A stretch of 64,000 bases of DNA from Mesobacillus jeotgali (GTDB lineage Bacteria; Bacillota; Bacilli; Bacillales; Cytobacillaceae), in assembly GCF_014856545.2 (NCBI RefSeq), contig NZ_CP109811.1, positions 2,784,001 to 2,848,000 of the forward strand. Reading direction: 5' to 3'. Positions 52,191 through 62,033 of the stretch are shown one piece after another. Under the pieces are notes generated by a model. The model worked only from the letters and a program-made list of their open reading frames with translations. It had not been told where the DNA came from and made no database searches. The translations under genes and the position numbers were made by a program. Every line of letters starts with the position of its first letter. Within the stretch, counting starts at the first letter, position 1.

Positions 52191-53381
52191 ATGAATAATT
52201 ATAATTATTTCGCAGTCGACATAGGCAACAGCTGGTATAAAGTCCTGGCCTCTGATCATGGAGAGCTCAGGGAATACCAAATGCCAAACGCCATCGCATT
52301 GTATGATGATGAGTTTTATGAAAAGCCCTATGACGAGGAAGATATTGAACTCGAGGAAAATCTGATCGCAGAGATAAAAAGCCCGGCGATCACAAACAAA
52401 AGAGAAATTTTTTACGCTGGAAAGGCCGCTGCCAAGCAAAGAAATGTCAGCCTGACCGCAAGCAATAACCAAAAAGCTGATGAAGACCGCACATATATCC
52501 TTCTGTTCGCCGCTGCTGCCTACCATGCTTCTATCATAAATTCAAATGATATTGAATTGGACTATTGTATTGACCAATTGGCTGTTTCTCTTCCAACAAC
52601 GCAATATAAGGAGAGAAAAGAACAACTCAAGCAGCGTTTGATTGGCAGCCATACCATTACACTCCATAAGGTCCCGGGAATACCGGAGCCGAAAGAACTG
52701 ATCGTCAAGCTTGAGATCAAGGATGTGATTGTCGGTGCGGAAGGAGCCTGTGCTTATTTAGGATTAATCCGTGACATTGACACATTAACAATTAAGGACG
52801 ATAACCTGGTCAAGGATACTAAGAAAGGAATTATCATTGGTGATCTTGGCGGTGATTCAGTAGATTTCGTTGGAATCAAGAACAGCAAGCCTGTAGCCTC
52901 AGTTGAAGGTGATCATTTTGGAATCAATTTGTTTTTGGATACAATCATAAAAAAAGTAAGCAAGAACGAATTATACACCTTTGACTCAAGGTCAGAGCTT
53001 GAGGAAAAACTTTTTGCCGGCCAATCAGAATGGTATGTCGAACCTTTTGCCGGAGTGAGGAAAGATATCAGTAAGTACGTGATCCCTCAATTGAGGATCA
53101 TGGCTATAAAATACCTTGAGCACTTTGACCGCGCCAGGAGCAGTTCCAGCGAGATCAAGGGGGCATCCCGCTACATCGCAGTTGGCGGTGCAGCAAAACT
53201 TGCCCAGAAGCAAATCCAGGAAGCTGCAGTTAGATGGGCTGATAAGGGGCGCCCGATTGAACTGACTTTTCCAGAGAACCTGGAAAAACTGAACGTCTTC
53301 GGACTCATGATTTTAGCCAAAATGAACCAACTTAAAAAACAACATGAGAATACCGAGGAACTAATTTCCATTGAAGGATGA
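52191..53381 (+). CDS. ParM/Alp-type actin-like ATPase
   Basis: 396 aa from the ATG at 52191 (AAAAGGAGGAGGATAAA upstream). Actin-fold nucleotide motifs: phosphate 1 FAVDIGNSWYK, phosphate 2 IIIGDLGGDSVDFVG, adenosine loop IAVGGAAKLAQK. This fits plasmid-segregation actins (ParM, AlfA, Alp7A) rather than MreB. A small partner gene overlaps nearly end to start. Here it is chromosomal beside spore genes, so it may move DNA of an integrated element or serve another filament role. Confidence 0.82.
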   Translation: MNNYNYFAVDIGNSWYKVLASDHGELREYQMPNAIALYDDEFYEKPYDEEDIELEENLIAEIKSPAITNKREIFYAGKAAAKQRNVSLTASNNQKADEDRTYILLFAAAAYHASIINSNDIELDYCIDQLAVSLPTTQYKERKEQLKQRLIGSHTITLHKVPGIPEPKELIVKLEIKDVIVGAEGACAYLGLIRDIDTLTIKDDNLVKDTKKGIIIGDLGGDSVDFVGIKNSKPVASVEGDHFGINLFLDTIIKKVSKNELYTFDSRSELEEKLFAGQSEWYVEPFAGVRKDISKYVIPQLRIMAIKYLEHFDRARSSSSEIKGASRYIAVGGAAKLAQKQIQEAAVRWADKGRPIELTFPENLEKLNVFGLMILAKMNQLKKQHENTEELISIEG

Positions 53382-53386
53382 TCGGT

Positions 53387-53761
53387 ATGTCAAACACCTA
53401 TACGGATTATGTAAATAAGATCGCGATAACAGTCCCTGAACGATATATTGATGTCAAAACCGGTGAGTCGTATTCGGTTTCACCGAAAATTGAGGAGCAA
53501 ATCGAATATCATGCCGAAAATAGTTCACTCGGCCATCTTGTTTTTTCAGCCCTTCATCATTACCTGAATCCCAAGCCGGCATTGAATGGGGGCTCTGCAG
53601 AAATTCTCCAGCAGCTCGCTGACATTCGATCGATGCTTGAAAATGGCGCCTATCTAATCCAGCCGCCTGTTAAGGCAAGAACCGTAAAAGAACAAACAAA
53701 TGCTGCAAAATTACTCAATATGAAGGAAGTTGAAGATATCCTTGAAGCATTCGGGGGCTAA
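53387..53761 (+). CDS. Probable ParR-like partner of the actin-like protein
   Basis: 124 aa from the ATG at 53387 (AAGGATGATCGGT upstream); an ATG at 53378 overlapping the previous stop is an alternative. Helical with a conserved-looking C-terminus (TNAAKLLNMKEVEDILEAFG). Size, position and likely helical DNA-binding nature fit a ParR/AlfB-type adaptor, but no clear ribbon-helix-helix can be claimed from the sequence. Confidence 0.5.
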   Translation: MSNTYTDYVNKIAITVPERYIDVKTGESYSVSPKIEEQIEYHAENSSLGHLVFSALHHYLNPKPALNGGSAEILQQLADIRSMLENGAYLIQPPVKARTVKEQTNAAKLLNMKEVEDILEAFGG

Positions 53762-53774
53762 TCATTGGACTAAA

Positions 53775-53806
53775 TAAAGGACGGTACTCACATGTACTCG
53801 TCCTTC
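53775..53806 (+). terminator. Terminator after the actin-like pair
   Basis: AAGGACG.GTAC/GTAC.CGTCCTT hairpin about 15 bases past the stop. Confidence 0.75.
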
Positions 53807-53877
53807 ACTTTTGGAAGGGTATGATAATTTCTGGTCTGATAGATCATTCTTTAAGTATGCTAAAGACAATAACTTCC

Positions 53878-54804
53878 TTAAAACATGCTCATATTATACC
53901 TTTCAGACATTCTTTCAAGCAGTTTGATTCCACCGATGCTATTCCCTTTTTCATCCAGGGCCGGCCCTAGAATTCCAATTCCGAACCTGTTTGGAACAGA
54001 GCCCATAATACCGCCTGATACACCACTTTTCGCAGGAATCCCCACCCTGACAGCGAACTCTCCCGAGGCATTATACATACCACATGTAACCATGAATGTT
54101 TTACACAGGCGAGCGACATGGGCAGGTATCAACCGGCGATTGGTGACCGGCTCCAAACCATCCATTGCGAAAACACATCCAATACGTGCAAGGTCCAGAC
54201 AGTCCATTTCAATTGCACATTGCTTCGTGTACACCTTTAACAATTCTTCAACATCCTCATCAATCACGCCATGCTGCCTTAAAAAATAGCATAAGGCCCT
54301 ATTCAGATCAGAAGTTTCATATTCAGACTGAGCAACTTCTTCTGAATAACCAATTGAAGAGTTGCCTGCCAGTTCCTGGATGAACGAAAGGATTCGCTCA
54401 AAGCGCTGATCCGCATCATTCCCTTTAATCATATGAGTAACTGCCAATGCGCCTGCGTTGATCATAGGATTCAACGGTTTCGAAGGACTGAATTCCAGCT
54501 TGACAATTGAATTGAAAGGATCTCCAGTTGGTTCATAACCCACTTTGTCAAAAACTGCTTCTTCACCGTAATCTATAAGGGCAAGCGCAAGTGTCAATAC
54601 TTTGGAAACACTTTGCAAAGTCAATTTCTGCTGGATGTCTCCGGCCGAAACACAAGTTCCGTCATCATGAAAAATAGCCACTGACAACTCTTCTGGATTC
54701 GCTTTCGCCAACGCAGGAATGTAATCTGCCACCTTCCCGCCGTCAGTATATTTTTTTGCTTCATGTACAAGTTCATTCAATTCATCAGTCGTTCTGCAAG
54801 GCAT
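53878..54804 (-). CDS. glsA: Glutaminase
   Basis: 308 aa, the usual size of bacterial GlsA. The Ser-x-x-Lys catalytic pair is in [27 protein letters not shown] and [13 protein letters not shown] are further signatures. Hydrolyses L-glutamine to glutamate and ammonia. Single gene; the start ATG is preceded by CGGGGGAGTTATTT. Confidence 0.94.
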   Translation of the reverse strand: MPCRTTDELNELVHEAKKYTDGGKVADYIPALAKANPEELSVAIFHDDGTCVSAGDIQQKLTLQSVSKVLTLALALIDYGEEAVFDKVGYEPTGDPFNSIVKLEFSPSKPLNPMINAGALAVTHMIKGNDADQRFERILSFIQELAGNSSIGYSEEVAQSEYETSDLNRALCYFLRQHGVIDEDVEELLKVYTKQCAIEMDCLDLARIGCVFAMDGLEPVTNRRLIPAHVARLCKTFMVTCGMYNASGEFAVRVGIPAKSGVSGGIMGSVPNRFGIGILGPALDEKGNSIGGIKLLERMSERYNMSMF

Positions 54805-54924
54805 AAATAACTCCCCCGAATCATTAATTTTGAACCATTACCAATTCACATACCTGTTAACCGCCTTTTCCATAGAAAAAGGCAATGGTATGAACATTGC
54901 CAAATTTTAAGAATTAAGCATAAG

Positions 54925-56604
54925 TTAAAAACGTCCTGACTTCAATATAGAATAAATTATCCATAAAAACATCCCGAATGCAATGATAAATCCTACTTCG
55001 ATTGCCGGTACGCTTGTCAGTATAGTATTATTTCCAAAAGTTGCGCCAACAATCAAACCAAGAACAACAATACTAAAGGCAAGCAGGGTCAAACTGAAAG
55101 ATACCTGGTTGCTGATCCGGTCAAATTTATGAAGAATCCGATTAATTTCCGATAAGCTGATTTCGAATTTCAAATCCCCTTTGGAAGCCTGATTCAAAAC
55201 ATTTTCGACCTGATTCGGAATATTGGTGAATGTATCAGATAAGTCCTCCGCCTTATTCCAAAACCTTTTGCCCATTTTAATCGGATCGTACCGCTCCCTC
55301 ATTATCTGTTCCCCATAAGGCCTGGCTAACTCAATCATATCAAGGTTTGGATCGATTTCAGAAATGATGGCTTCAATCGTGATTAAGGCTTTCCCCATCA
55401 TTGTCATTTCCTTCGGCAGGATAATCCGATGTTCCTGTGCGGCGGCAAAAAGCTCCTTGACCGTCAAACCCAAGCTTAGCCCTTCTTTTGATGACCATTC
55501 AACCGTTTTCCTGATTCCATCTACCCGGTCATAAAAATGCTGTTCATCAATATCAGAAGGAACATAAGCCATACTGAAGACAGACCTGACGATCCGGTGG
55601 GTATCCTCCTGCATAATTCCCATCATCATTGATGCTGAATCATATCTCAAACTTGCTGAAAGCCGGCCTACTTGTCCAAAATCTATGAATATAAGCTGTT
55701 GAGCTTCTTGATTATAAAGGATATTACCAGGGTGTGGATCACCGTGAAAAAAACCTTCCCTTAAAATCTGGGTTATAAATGCACTTACCAATAAATCTGC
55801 GATCCTTCGTTTTTCCTCATTTTTAATAAAAATTGTATTCAACTCGTTGAGTTTGATCCCCTCAACCTTTTCCATGGTCAGAATCTGAGGAGTCGAGTAT
55901 TCATGAAAGATAACTGGGACCTTTATCGAGTCGCAATCTTCAAACTGCATTTGAACCATATCCGTATTCCGGGCTTCTTCCGTATAATCGAGTTCCCTGC
56001 GGATTGATTCTGACAGCTCTTCAACCATATCTGTGATATTGTAATATTGAGCCCAGTCATAACGCTGCTCGATAAGCCTCGCAATATCCCTTAAAATTTC
56101 AAGATCCGTATGGACGGTCTGCTTGATTCCTGGCCGCTGGATCTTCACCATGACCGATTCCCCTGTTGACAAAACCGCTTCATGGACCTGGCCAATCGAC
56201 GCTGCCGCTACATAATCTTCGTTAAAATATTGGAATACTTCCTCAACAGGCCTGCCATACTCGTGTTGAAGCTTCTCCTTAATCTCATCTACAGGCACTG
56301 GGGGAACCTGGTCCTGAAGCAGCTCCAATTCCTTAACAATCTCTTGAGGAAGCATATCACTTCTGATACTGAGGAGCTGGCCAAGCTTTATAAAGGCGGG
56401 CCCCAATTCCTCCAACATACACCTTATACGATTACCGGCTTCCCTGGTGTTCCCGCTTTTCACATCTGCAGCGATCCGGTCCTTCAGTGACAGGATATGA
56501 AACAGCCCCACCTCTTCCAGTACATAGCCAAATCCATATTTTACAAACGATGAAGCTATCTCTCTATATCTATTTAATCGTCTCAATCGGTCCGTCAATT
56601 CCAT
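54925..56604 (-). CDS. ABC1/UbiB (AarF)-family atypical kinase, membrane-anchored
   Basis: 559 aa. The family KxGQ-type segment is in AFIKLGQLLSIR, the ATP lysine in VMVKIQRPG, and HGDPHPGNIL and FIDFGQVG supply the catalytic loop and metal site. The C-terminus has two TM segments (SLTLLAFSIVVLGLIVGA, VPAIEVGFIIAFGMFLWII). UbiB-type proteins support isoprenoid-lipid or quinone metabolism. Ten bases after the phasin-like gene, in one operon. The start could also be the GTG one codon earlier. Confidence 0.9.
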   Translation of the reverse strand: MELTDRLRRLNRYREIASSFVKYGFGYVLEEVGLFHILSLKDRIAADVKSGNTREAGNRIRCMLEELGPAFIKLGQLLSIRSDMLPQEIVKELELLQDQVPPVPVDEIKEKLQHEYGRPVEEVFQYFNEDYVAAASIGQVHEAVLSTGESVMVKIQRPGIKQTVHTDLEILRDIARLIEQRYDWAQYYNITDMVEELSESIRRELDYTEEARNTDMVQMQFEDCDSIKVPVIFHEYSTPQILTMEKVEGIKLNELNTIFIKNEEKRRIADLLVSAFITQILREGFFHGDPHPGNILYNQEAQQLIFIDFGQVGRLSASLRYDSASMMMGIMQEDTHRIVRSVFSMAYVPSDIDEQHFYDRVDGIRKTVEWSSKEGLSLGLTVKELFAAAQEHRIILPKEMTMMGKALITIEAIISEIDPNLDMIELARPYGEQIMRERYDPIKMGKRFWNKAEDLSDTFTNIPNQVENVLNQASKGDLKFEISLSEINRILHKFDRISNQVSFSLTLLAFSIVVLGLIVGATFGNNTILTSVPAIEVGFIIAFGMFLWIIYSILKSGRF

Positions 56605-56613
56605 CACCTGCTG

Positions 56614-56997
56614 CTATTCAATGTCTTTTGAAAATCCAGGCGGAATATTTTCCATTCCGTTTTCAACCTGGTCAATATTATTATTTAACCTGCTATTACG
56701 AAGCTGCGAAATTTCTTCCTGCAATAATACAAGCTGTGCCTGGACTGTGTCTAATTCTTCCCTTGTTACAAAACCAAGCTCAGTCAGCTGGGTTCTGGCC
56801 ATCTTCCTGAACTCCTCATTCCATTCACCGCTTTTCGATTCGCCTTTTTTGAAAAAGTCATCAAAAATAGTGTCAGCTTCAGCCTGGGTCATATTTCCCT
56901 TCTCTACCAGCTTCATAATGGTTTCATCCACCTTTTCCTTACCGGCAACCGCAGCTCCCAGCCCTAACAAAAAACCGCTCTTCAGAAAATTATTCAT
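56614..56997 (-). CDS. Phasin/PhaP-like small protein
   Basis: 127 aa. It begins MNNFLKSGFLLGLGAAVAGK, then helices with TIMKLVEKGNMTQAEADTIF, and a C-terminal coiled coil (LDTVQAQLVLLQEEISQLRN). This matches the small 'polyhydroxyalkanoate synthesis regulator/phasin' family frequently found before UbiB-like kinases in Gram-positives, so it is probably a membrane-associated regulator of that kinase rather than a true granule protein. Confidence 0.78.
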   Translation of the reverse strand: MNNFLKSGFLLGLGAAVAGKEKVDETIMKLVEKGNMTQAEADTIFDDFFKKGESKSGEWNEEFRKMARTQLTELGFVTREELDTVQAQLVLLQEEISQLRNSRLNNNIDQVENGMENIPPGFSKDIE

Positions 56998-57069
56998 TAA
57001 AATAACCTCCTCTTTTAGAAATCAATTTACTTATTGATACCCCAAAATGACAAACAATCACCCAAATAA

Positions 57070-57106
57070 ACTAAAAAAGCACCTGTTTATATTTCTGAAC
57101 AGGTAC
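57070..57106. terminator. Bidirectional terminator
   Basis: AAAAAG.ACCTGTT/AACAGGT.CTTTT hairpin in the gap between the phasin-like and GH18 genes. Confidence 0.75.
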
Positions 57107-57162
57107 TTTTGGCATAATGGGTTCATTGGTCCGCTTGGGCTGCATGAATTGTTTATTTCCAG

Positions 57163-58428
57163 TCAAAGTTTGATAACATCCGCTTTGTCGAGATAAGCCC
57201 AGTTTTGGGGAGCCTTCAAACTAAGCTGCCAATATGTTGTTCCATTGAGTTGATATAAATCAATTAATCTGTACTTTTCGATATAGCTGCGAATGTCTTC
57301 AAACCAGACGATATGCTCTTCGGTTCCTTTCCAATACCTGAACCATGGTGATCTGGCTGCCGTATCATATTGAATGACCGCACCAGCAGAGATACCAAGG
57401 TTCTGTGCATCCAGGACGGAGAGCGCACGAAATTGATTGGTCGAAACCACTTTATCATGACCGTAAAGAGGGAGGCCGATTTGCAATTTTTCACGTGGAA
57501 TCAAGGTCAATGAATATCTGACAACCAGTGCGATCCACCATAATGGGGAAATTGGATCAGGCGGTCCTCCCGGGTATCCGTAATCAATCGTCATCACGGC
57601 CACAATGTCGGCAATCTCCCCAATCGTTTTATAATCATAGGCTCCGATAATTGGATTTGTCGGGATATCTTCAGTCTTCGCATGGACGTTCACATGTAAA
57701 ATAAGATTGCCCATCGCCGCTTTCAGTTCACGAAGGAAGGAATTGAAATCTTCCCTTTGAGGCGGCGGAATAAATTCAAGGTCGATGCTGATTCCCCCAT
57801 ACCCCCGTTGAGTTGCTAAATTAACAAGACTGGCAACGAGGTTCCTGCGGTATGTTGGCGATGACAATACCCTGCCAGCCAGCTCTTTACTAAAGCCAGC
57901 CGCGGTTGTGTTTTGGAGCACTAATAATGGGATGATACCCAATTCTCTGCTTCTGCGGACTATCGAGGCATCATCTCCTAAAACATAGGCATACCCTTCT
58001 TCTGTAAAGGAAAATGCCACAACAGCAATATAAGTTAGATGAGGAGCCATTCTCTCCAGGTCGGCCAGGAAAGTTTGAGAGGAGCCAGGTACAATGAATC
58101 CAAGTGTAGAAAACTGTGGTTTAACAGGTGAAGGAATATTGATGTTCTGGCCAATGTACAATCTGTTGGGGTCTAGTCCCGAGTTTGCACTGACAATGCT
58201 GCTAATACTAGTTTTGAACTGGGAAGAAATTCTCCAAAGTGTATCGCCAGCTTTGATTTTATAATAACGAATTATAGGCTGCTGATCTGGAATATAAAGA
58301 GCCAGTCCTGGGATGATTAAGCTGGTGGAAGGAAGTCCATTGACATCGACAATACTTTGGACCGATACACCATAAGTCCTGGCAATTGCCCATAGATTTT
58401 CACCCGACCTAACTACGTGGACAGTCAT
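57163..58428 (-). CDS. Spore cortex glycosidase: two LysM plus GH18 (SleL/YaaH-like)
   Basis: 421 aa. LysM 1 (residues 2-47, VHVVRSGENLWAIARTYGVS) and LysM 2 (about 54-98, YYKIKAGDTLWRISSQF), then a GH18 barrel from about 107 with the catalytic DxE in GISIDLEFIPP and the active-site WxxP-type end LNGTTYWQLSLK. There is no export signal, typical of spore-located SleL/YaaH N-acetylglucosaminidases that act in germination. Single gene. Confidence 0.92.
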   Translation of the reverse strand: MTVHVVRSGENLWAIARTYGVSVQSIVDVNGLPSTSLIIPGLALYIPDQQPIIRYYKIKAGDTLWRISSQFKTSISSIVSANSGLDPNRLYIGQNINIPSPVKPQFSTLGFIVPGSSQTFLADLERMAPHLTYIAVVAFSFTEEGYAYVLGDDASIVRRSRELGIIPLLVLQNTTAAGFSKELAGRVLSSPTYRRNLVASLVNLATQRGYGGISIDLEFIPPPQREDFNSFLRELKAAMGNLILHVNVHAKTEDIPTNPIIGAYDYKTIGEIADIVAVMTIDYGYPGGPPDPISPLWWIALVVRYSLTLIPREKLQIGLPLYGHDKVVSTNQFRALSVLDAQNLGISAGAVIQYDTAARSPWFRYWKGTEEHIVWFEDIRSYIEKYRLIDLYQLNGTTYWQLSLKAPQNWAYLDKADVIKL

Positions 58429-58535
58429 CTGATCACACCTTTTTATTTTTTCCTTTTATAATCATATGGTGTTTAAGATATGATATAGTACTGTCATTTT
58501 GAAAAGGTGGCGTTTCTCAAAGCTTTTTCATGGTT

Positions 58536-58635
58536 GACCCCTTTTCATGTCTCCATAATTATTATGGATGACGCTTTTTTCTTGATCGCCCCCTTTTCAT
58601 GTCTCCATAAATGATATGGATGACGAGCAATTTTT
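58536..58635. repeat. Two 52-bp-spaced copies of a hairpin motif
   Basis: CCCCTTTTCATGTCTCCATA occurs at 58538-58557 and 58590-58609, each followed within about eight bases by ATGGATGACG. CCATAATTATTATGG makes a small dyad in the first copy and CCATAAATGATATGG in the second. Read leftward, each copy ends in GGAGACATGAAAAGGGG. No gene in the 58429-58760 gap; it may be a duplicated leader or a small RNA remnant. Confidence 0.5.
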
Positions 58636-58707
58636 GGAATCCCACCACAAAACTCCGCTTTTCCAAATGGATGATAAATGCCGGCTTAAATCTTCGGACA
58701 TAAAAAG

Positions 58708-58752
58708 ACCTTAAAAAAAGAAGCAGGGCTTCCGAATGAAAGCCCCGCTTAC
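58708..58752 (-). terminator. Terminator of the Suv3-like helicase gene
   Basis: GCGGGGCTTTC/GGAAGCCCTGC hairpin followed leftward by TTCTTTTTTTAAGG, at the stop of the gene. Confidence 0.82.
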
Positions 58753-58760
58753 ACAACTGG

Positions 58761-61337
58761 TCATCTCCAGCGGTCCCTGTTGTCCGCCCTTTTCCTGTTC
58801 CTTGCTGAATAGCAGGAATCACAGATTTGATAAGGGGAATCGACATGGATTCCCTTGCCGCAATGCCTGCATTTCTTTTTATAATTTTTGACTTCTGACT
58901 TTAAAAACTCATGAACATCGTCACTTAATTCAGTACGAACCCTTTCCCAATAAACAGCCTCCGTCTTTCTGCCAAGCTTATATAAAAACAGCAAATGGAG
59001 ACCAATTGCTTTATAAGAAAGCTCCAGTTCCTCCAGGGAAGCAGTTTTGACAGGCGGTTCCGGCAATTCTTCACCAGCTACAATCGCTTTGATTGTTTCA
59101 AGCCATTGTTCAATAAGAGCTGGTTCTTTTGATGAAAAAGGGAGATGAAGAAATCCATACAGATCCATCATCGGGAGTCTTGCTTCAATTTCAGTGTCCC
59201 TGACGTATTCATAAAGCTCTCTTTCTTCCGACAGCGAAGCTTTGCTGGTCCCTTTAGGGCTCTCGAACTTATTCCATAGTTCAAAGAAAACAGCAAGCGA
59301 ACGGTGGTATTTCTGAAACCTTTCAAAAATCCCTGCAGTCGGGGCTATTGAAAATGTCTCGACAGGCTTATCCTCTTTTTCAAGAAGCTTTGTCATCAAG
59401 CTGATATCCGAAGTAAAAGCTACTCGGCCGACATTGTAAATGCCTTTTCTGCCGGCACGTCCTGCTATTTGCTTTACTTCCTGGGAAGTTAGCCTCCTTC
59501 GTCTCGTTCCATCGAATTTTTCATTTTCCAAAAAGACGATTCTCCTGATTGGCAAATTCAGCCCCATGCCTATAGCGTCGGTTGCCACAACTACACTCGT
59601 TTCTCCTTTGATGAAACGGTCAATTTGCTTTTTTCTTGTCTCTGGCGGCATGCTGCCATATATCATGCTTACCTGGCGACCGCTGTTTTGCAGTTTTGAA
59701 GCATTCTCAAGTACCTGTTTTCTTGAAAAACAAACAAGTGCATCGCCTTTCTTTGTATGCTTTAGGCTGAACTCCTTGTTCTCAACCTGGAGGGGGATAT
59801 CACGGCTGTATTCGTAAATCTCTGCCACACCATCATCCAGCAGATCCATCATCATGCCCTTGATATTCCTGCTTCCGATGATATGTACCTCCTCTGCATT
59901 CGCATTAGTGATGGCTTTAAACCATGAAAACCCTCTATCCTTATCAGCAATCATTTGTGATTCATCAATGACGACCACTTCATAAAAATCCTTTTCGTAA
60001 AACATTTCAACTGTACAGGATATATGGTTAGCCCCCTCAACTGGCTTTTCTTCCTCGCCTGTTTTCAGGGAACATGGAACTCCCTCTGTATTGAGTTTCT
60101 CATATACCTCAAGAGCAAGCAGACGAAGCGGAGCAAGATACAAACCTGTTTTTGCCTCCTTCATCCTTTCAAGAGCGTGGTGGGTTTTTCCCGTATTAGT
60201 TTCACCGATGTGAAGAATATACCTGACATTTCTTCTCAGCGAAGGATTGTATTCACGTCCAAATATGTCCTCCAGCATACGGGCTTCTTCTTCCCTTTTG
60301 CGTTCAAGCTCTGCCTGCTCCTCTGCCTTCCTGCGCTCCCTCTCCGCAAGGTCTCTTTCATATATCGCCTGATGTGTACTTTCTTCATACTCAATTTCAG
60401 CGAGACGCAATAGATCAGTTACATATTCTTCCTGCAGTTTATAGAGAAAGCCATCTAAATAAACTTCTGCTAAATCGTTAATGATTCTTTTAGTCTCTGC
60501 AGCTGAAAGTCTGTCTTCAAACACTTCCTCGTATTCGCGGAATATATCCTGATCAAGATTCCTCAATACTTCTTCAGCAGCTATCTGCGTAAAATATTCC
60601 AAGACCTTGTGTTCAAAATGATACTGGTAGGTCTCATATTCAAAATAAAATCGCCCCCAGCTGGCTGTTTGATGAATCTGGCCGGTCAATTCATCAAAAA
60701 AGTCAGCCATTGTTCTGTATTCATCTGGATTGAAAGATCCAATCTCGGTTAACCTTTCTTCCAGCATGTATGTGTCGATATCCTCAAACTTTTGATTTTC
60801 ATTTAAGATTTTCTTTAATTCCTTTGCCATCTCATGTCTTATTTTAAGATAGGCTGACTCTTGAAAGTCACTTAAAACCGTGTGAGAAACCTGATGAATT
60901 TTTCCCTTAATGCCTGCCTTTTGCTCAAGCATCCGGTCTTCCTCAGCTTTTTTGAAGAAATTCTTTCTCGCACTGTTATAGTGTGTTTCCCAGCTGAGTT
61001 CATCAATAGCGGACATAATCCACTCTTTTGTATTGAAGGGCTTATAGTCTCTCATTTCATTCCTGAAAAGCTTATTGATCAACTTTCTGTCTACACCTTC
61101 AACCACATATCCCTGCTCACTTAAAAAGGCCTTCTTATCTCGCTTAGAAAAGTCATTCGTAGACTTTGTCAGCCACACATTGAGCCAGATTTGACTGATA
61201 TAAGTATTTCTTTTTTCTAAATAACTCTCGAATTCAGGAAGAACTTCCTGTTCACCAAGGAATTTTTCGATATCATCCATTATTTTGTTTTTTGTGTTCT
61301 CCACCGCCTGCTGGTGGATTATCTCAATCTGTTTCAT
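58761..61337 (-). CDS. Suv3-like DExH RNA helicase with long N-terminal region and C-terminal zinc ribbon
   Basis: 858 aa. The first 370 residues are a helical, charged region with no known domain, ending in a coiled coil (AERERRKAEEQAELERKREE). Helicase core: Walker A HIGETNTGKTHHAL, DESQM, ATDAIGMGLNLP and the arginine-finger motif QIAGRAGRKG. Then comes a Suv3-type C-terminal part, and last CRHCGKG..CDSC, a four-Cys zinc ribbon, with a basic tail. Suv3-type helicases unwind RNA for decay. Single gene; ATG with AAGGGGTTCATAT upstream. Confidence 0.87.
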   Translation of the reverse strand: MKQIEIIHQQAVENTKNKIMDDIEKFLGEQEVLPEFESYLEKRNTYISQIWLNVWLTKSTNDFSKRDKKAFLSEQGYVVEGVDRKLINKLFRNEMRDYKPFNTKEWIMSAIDELSWETHYNSARKNFFKKAEEDRMLEQKAGIKGKIHQVSHTVLSDFQESAYLKIRHEMAKELKKILNENQKFEDIDTYMLEERLTEIGSFNPDEYRTMADFFDELTGQIHQTASWGRFYFEYETYQYHFEHKVLEYFTQIAAEEVLRNLDQDIFREYEEVFEDRLSAAETKRIINDLAEVYLDGFLYKLQEEYVTDLLRLAEIEYEESTHQAIYERDLAERERRKAEEQAELERKREEEARMLEDIFGREYNPSLRRNVRYILHIGETNTGKTHHALERMKEAKTGLYLAPLRLLALEVYEKLNTEGVPCSLKTGEEEKPVEGANHISCTVEMFYEKDFYEVVVIDESQMIADKDRGFSWFKAITNANAEEVHIIGSRNIKGMMMDLLDDGVAEIYEYSRDIPLQVENKEFSLKHTKKGDALVCFSRKQVLENASKLQNSGRQVSMIYGSMPPETRKKQIDRFIKGETSVVVATDAIGMGLNLPIRRIVFLENEKFDGTRRRRLTSQEVKQIAGRAGRKGIYNVGRVAFTSDISLMTKLLEKEDKPVETFSIAPTAGIFERFQKYHRSLAVFFELWNKFESPKGTSKASLSEERELYEYVRDTEIEARLPMMDLYGFLHLPFSSKEPALIEQWLETIKAIVAGEELPEPPVKTASLEELELSYKAIGLHLLFLYKLGRKTEAVYWERVRTELSDDVHEFLKSEVKNYKKKCRHCGKGIHVDSPYQICDSCYSARNRKRADNRDRWR

Positions 61338-61436
61338 ATATGAACCCCTTAAAATAGGTAAAGTATAAAAGCATCGTATTCATAGTACTTTTTCCTTTTC
61401 ATGACGAACCCTGATTTTAATAAACAATGACGATAT

Positions 61437-61473
61437 AAATAAAGGGCCACACAACAAAATGTGCGTGCCCTTC
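61437..61473 (-). terminator. Terminator of the gene at 61508
   Basis: AAGGGCA.GCACA/TGTGTGGCCCTTTATTT hairpin, T-rich on the leftward transcript. Confidence 0.7.
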
Positions 61474-61507
61474 CATTATATGCTACATAAATCAGTGGAA
61501 CGGCTGA

Positions 61508-61888
61508 CTATGCGTTCTTCACCTTCAACTTTTTCATTACTTTAGTCAGAACCTTTTTATCGTCCTTTGTTACACTTTTTGGTTTAATCGGTGAAACTGG
61601 TTTAATTTTATCGGTATTATCGACACTTAGGATTTCAAGGTAAAACGGAGTGGTTTGCCGATTACCCTTCAGGTATCCCTTTAGTATTTTCATTTTGTCT
61701 GAGGTCCCTGTCATAGCACCCTGATAATCCCATTCGATTTCATTCTTGTATCTTGAATCCATCTTTTCTTTTAAAGCAAAGGCTTCTGCCAGTGCATCCT
61801 CCGGTGTCATGAAATAGGATTGCGTTCTCCTCAATCCCTTCTTTTTGCTGCCATCGCCCGCTTTTGCTTGATATAATTTTACTAACAT
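61508..61888 (-). CDS. Conserved hypothetical basic protein, 126 aa
   Basis: ATG at 61886-61888, preceded by GAGGATGAGGGAA. Lys-rich: MLVKLYQAKAGDGSKKKG, NEIEWDYQGAMTGTSD and a terminal lysine-dense stretch (TKVMKKLKVKNA). No named domain. The frame extends upstream to other possible starts (61942), but without a ribosome site. Confidence 0.65.
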   Translation of the reverse strand: MLVKLYQAKAGDGSKKKGLRRTQSYFMTPEDALAEAFALKEKMDSRYKNEIEWDYQGAMTGTSDKMKILKGYLKGNRQTTPFYLEILSVDNTDKIKPVSPIKPKSVTKDDKKVLTKVMKKLKVKNA

Positions 61889-62033
61889 TTCCCTCATCCT
61901 CTCTGGTTTGGTCTCACGCCTTCTCATGGTAAGTGGAAACACCAGAAGACCCGAGGAATTACGTATATATTTAGTATACCCCTTTTTCCATCAGTTACCT
62001 ATTAATAAGGAAATTAATGATATTAAAAACAAA

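Noticed and set aside
58562..58846. Minus-strand open frame after the helicase gene
   Set aside because: It runs across the helicase terminator and the 52-bp duplicate, overlaps the helicase end in another frame and has no ribosome site.
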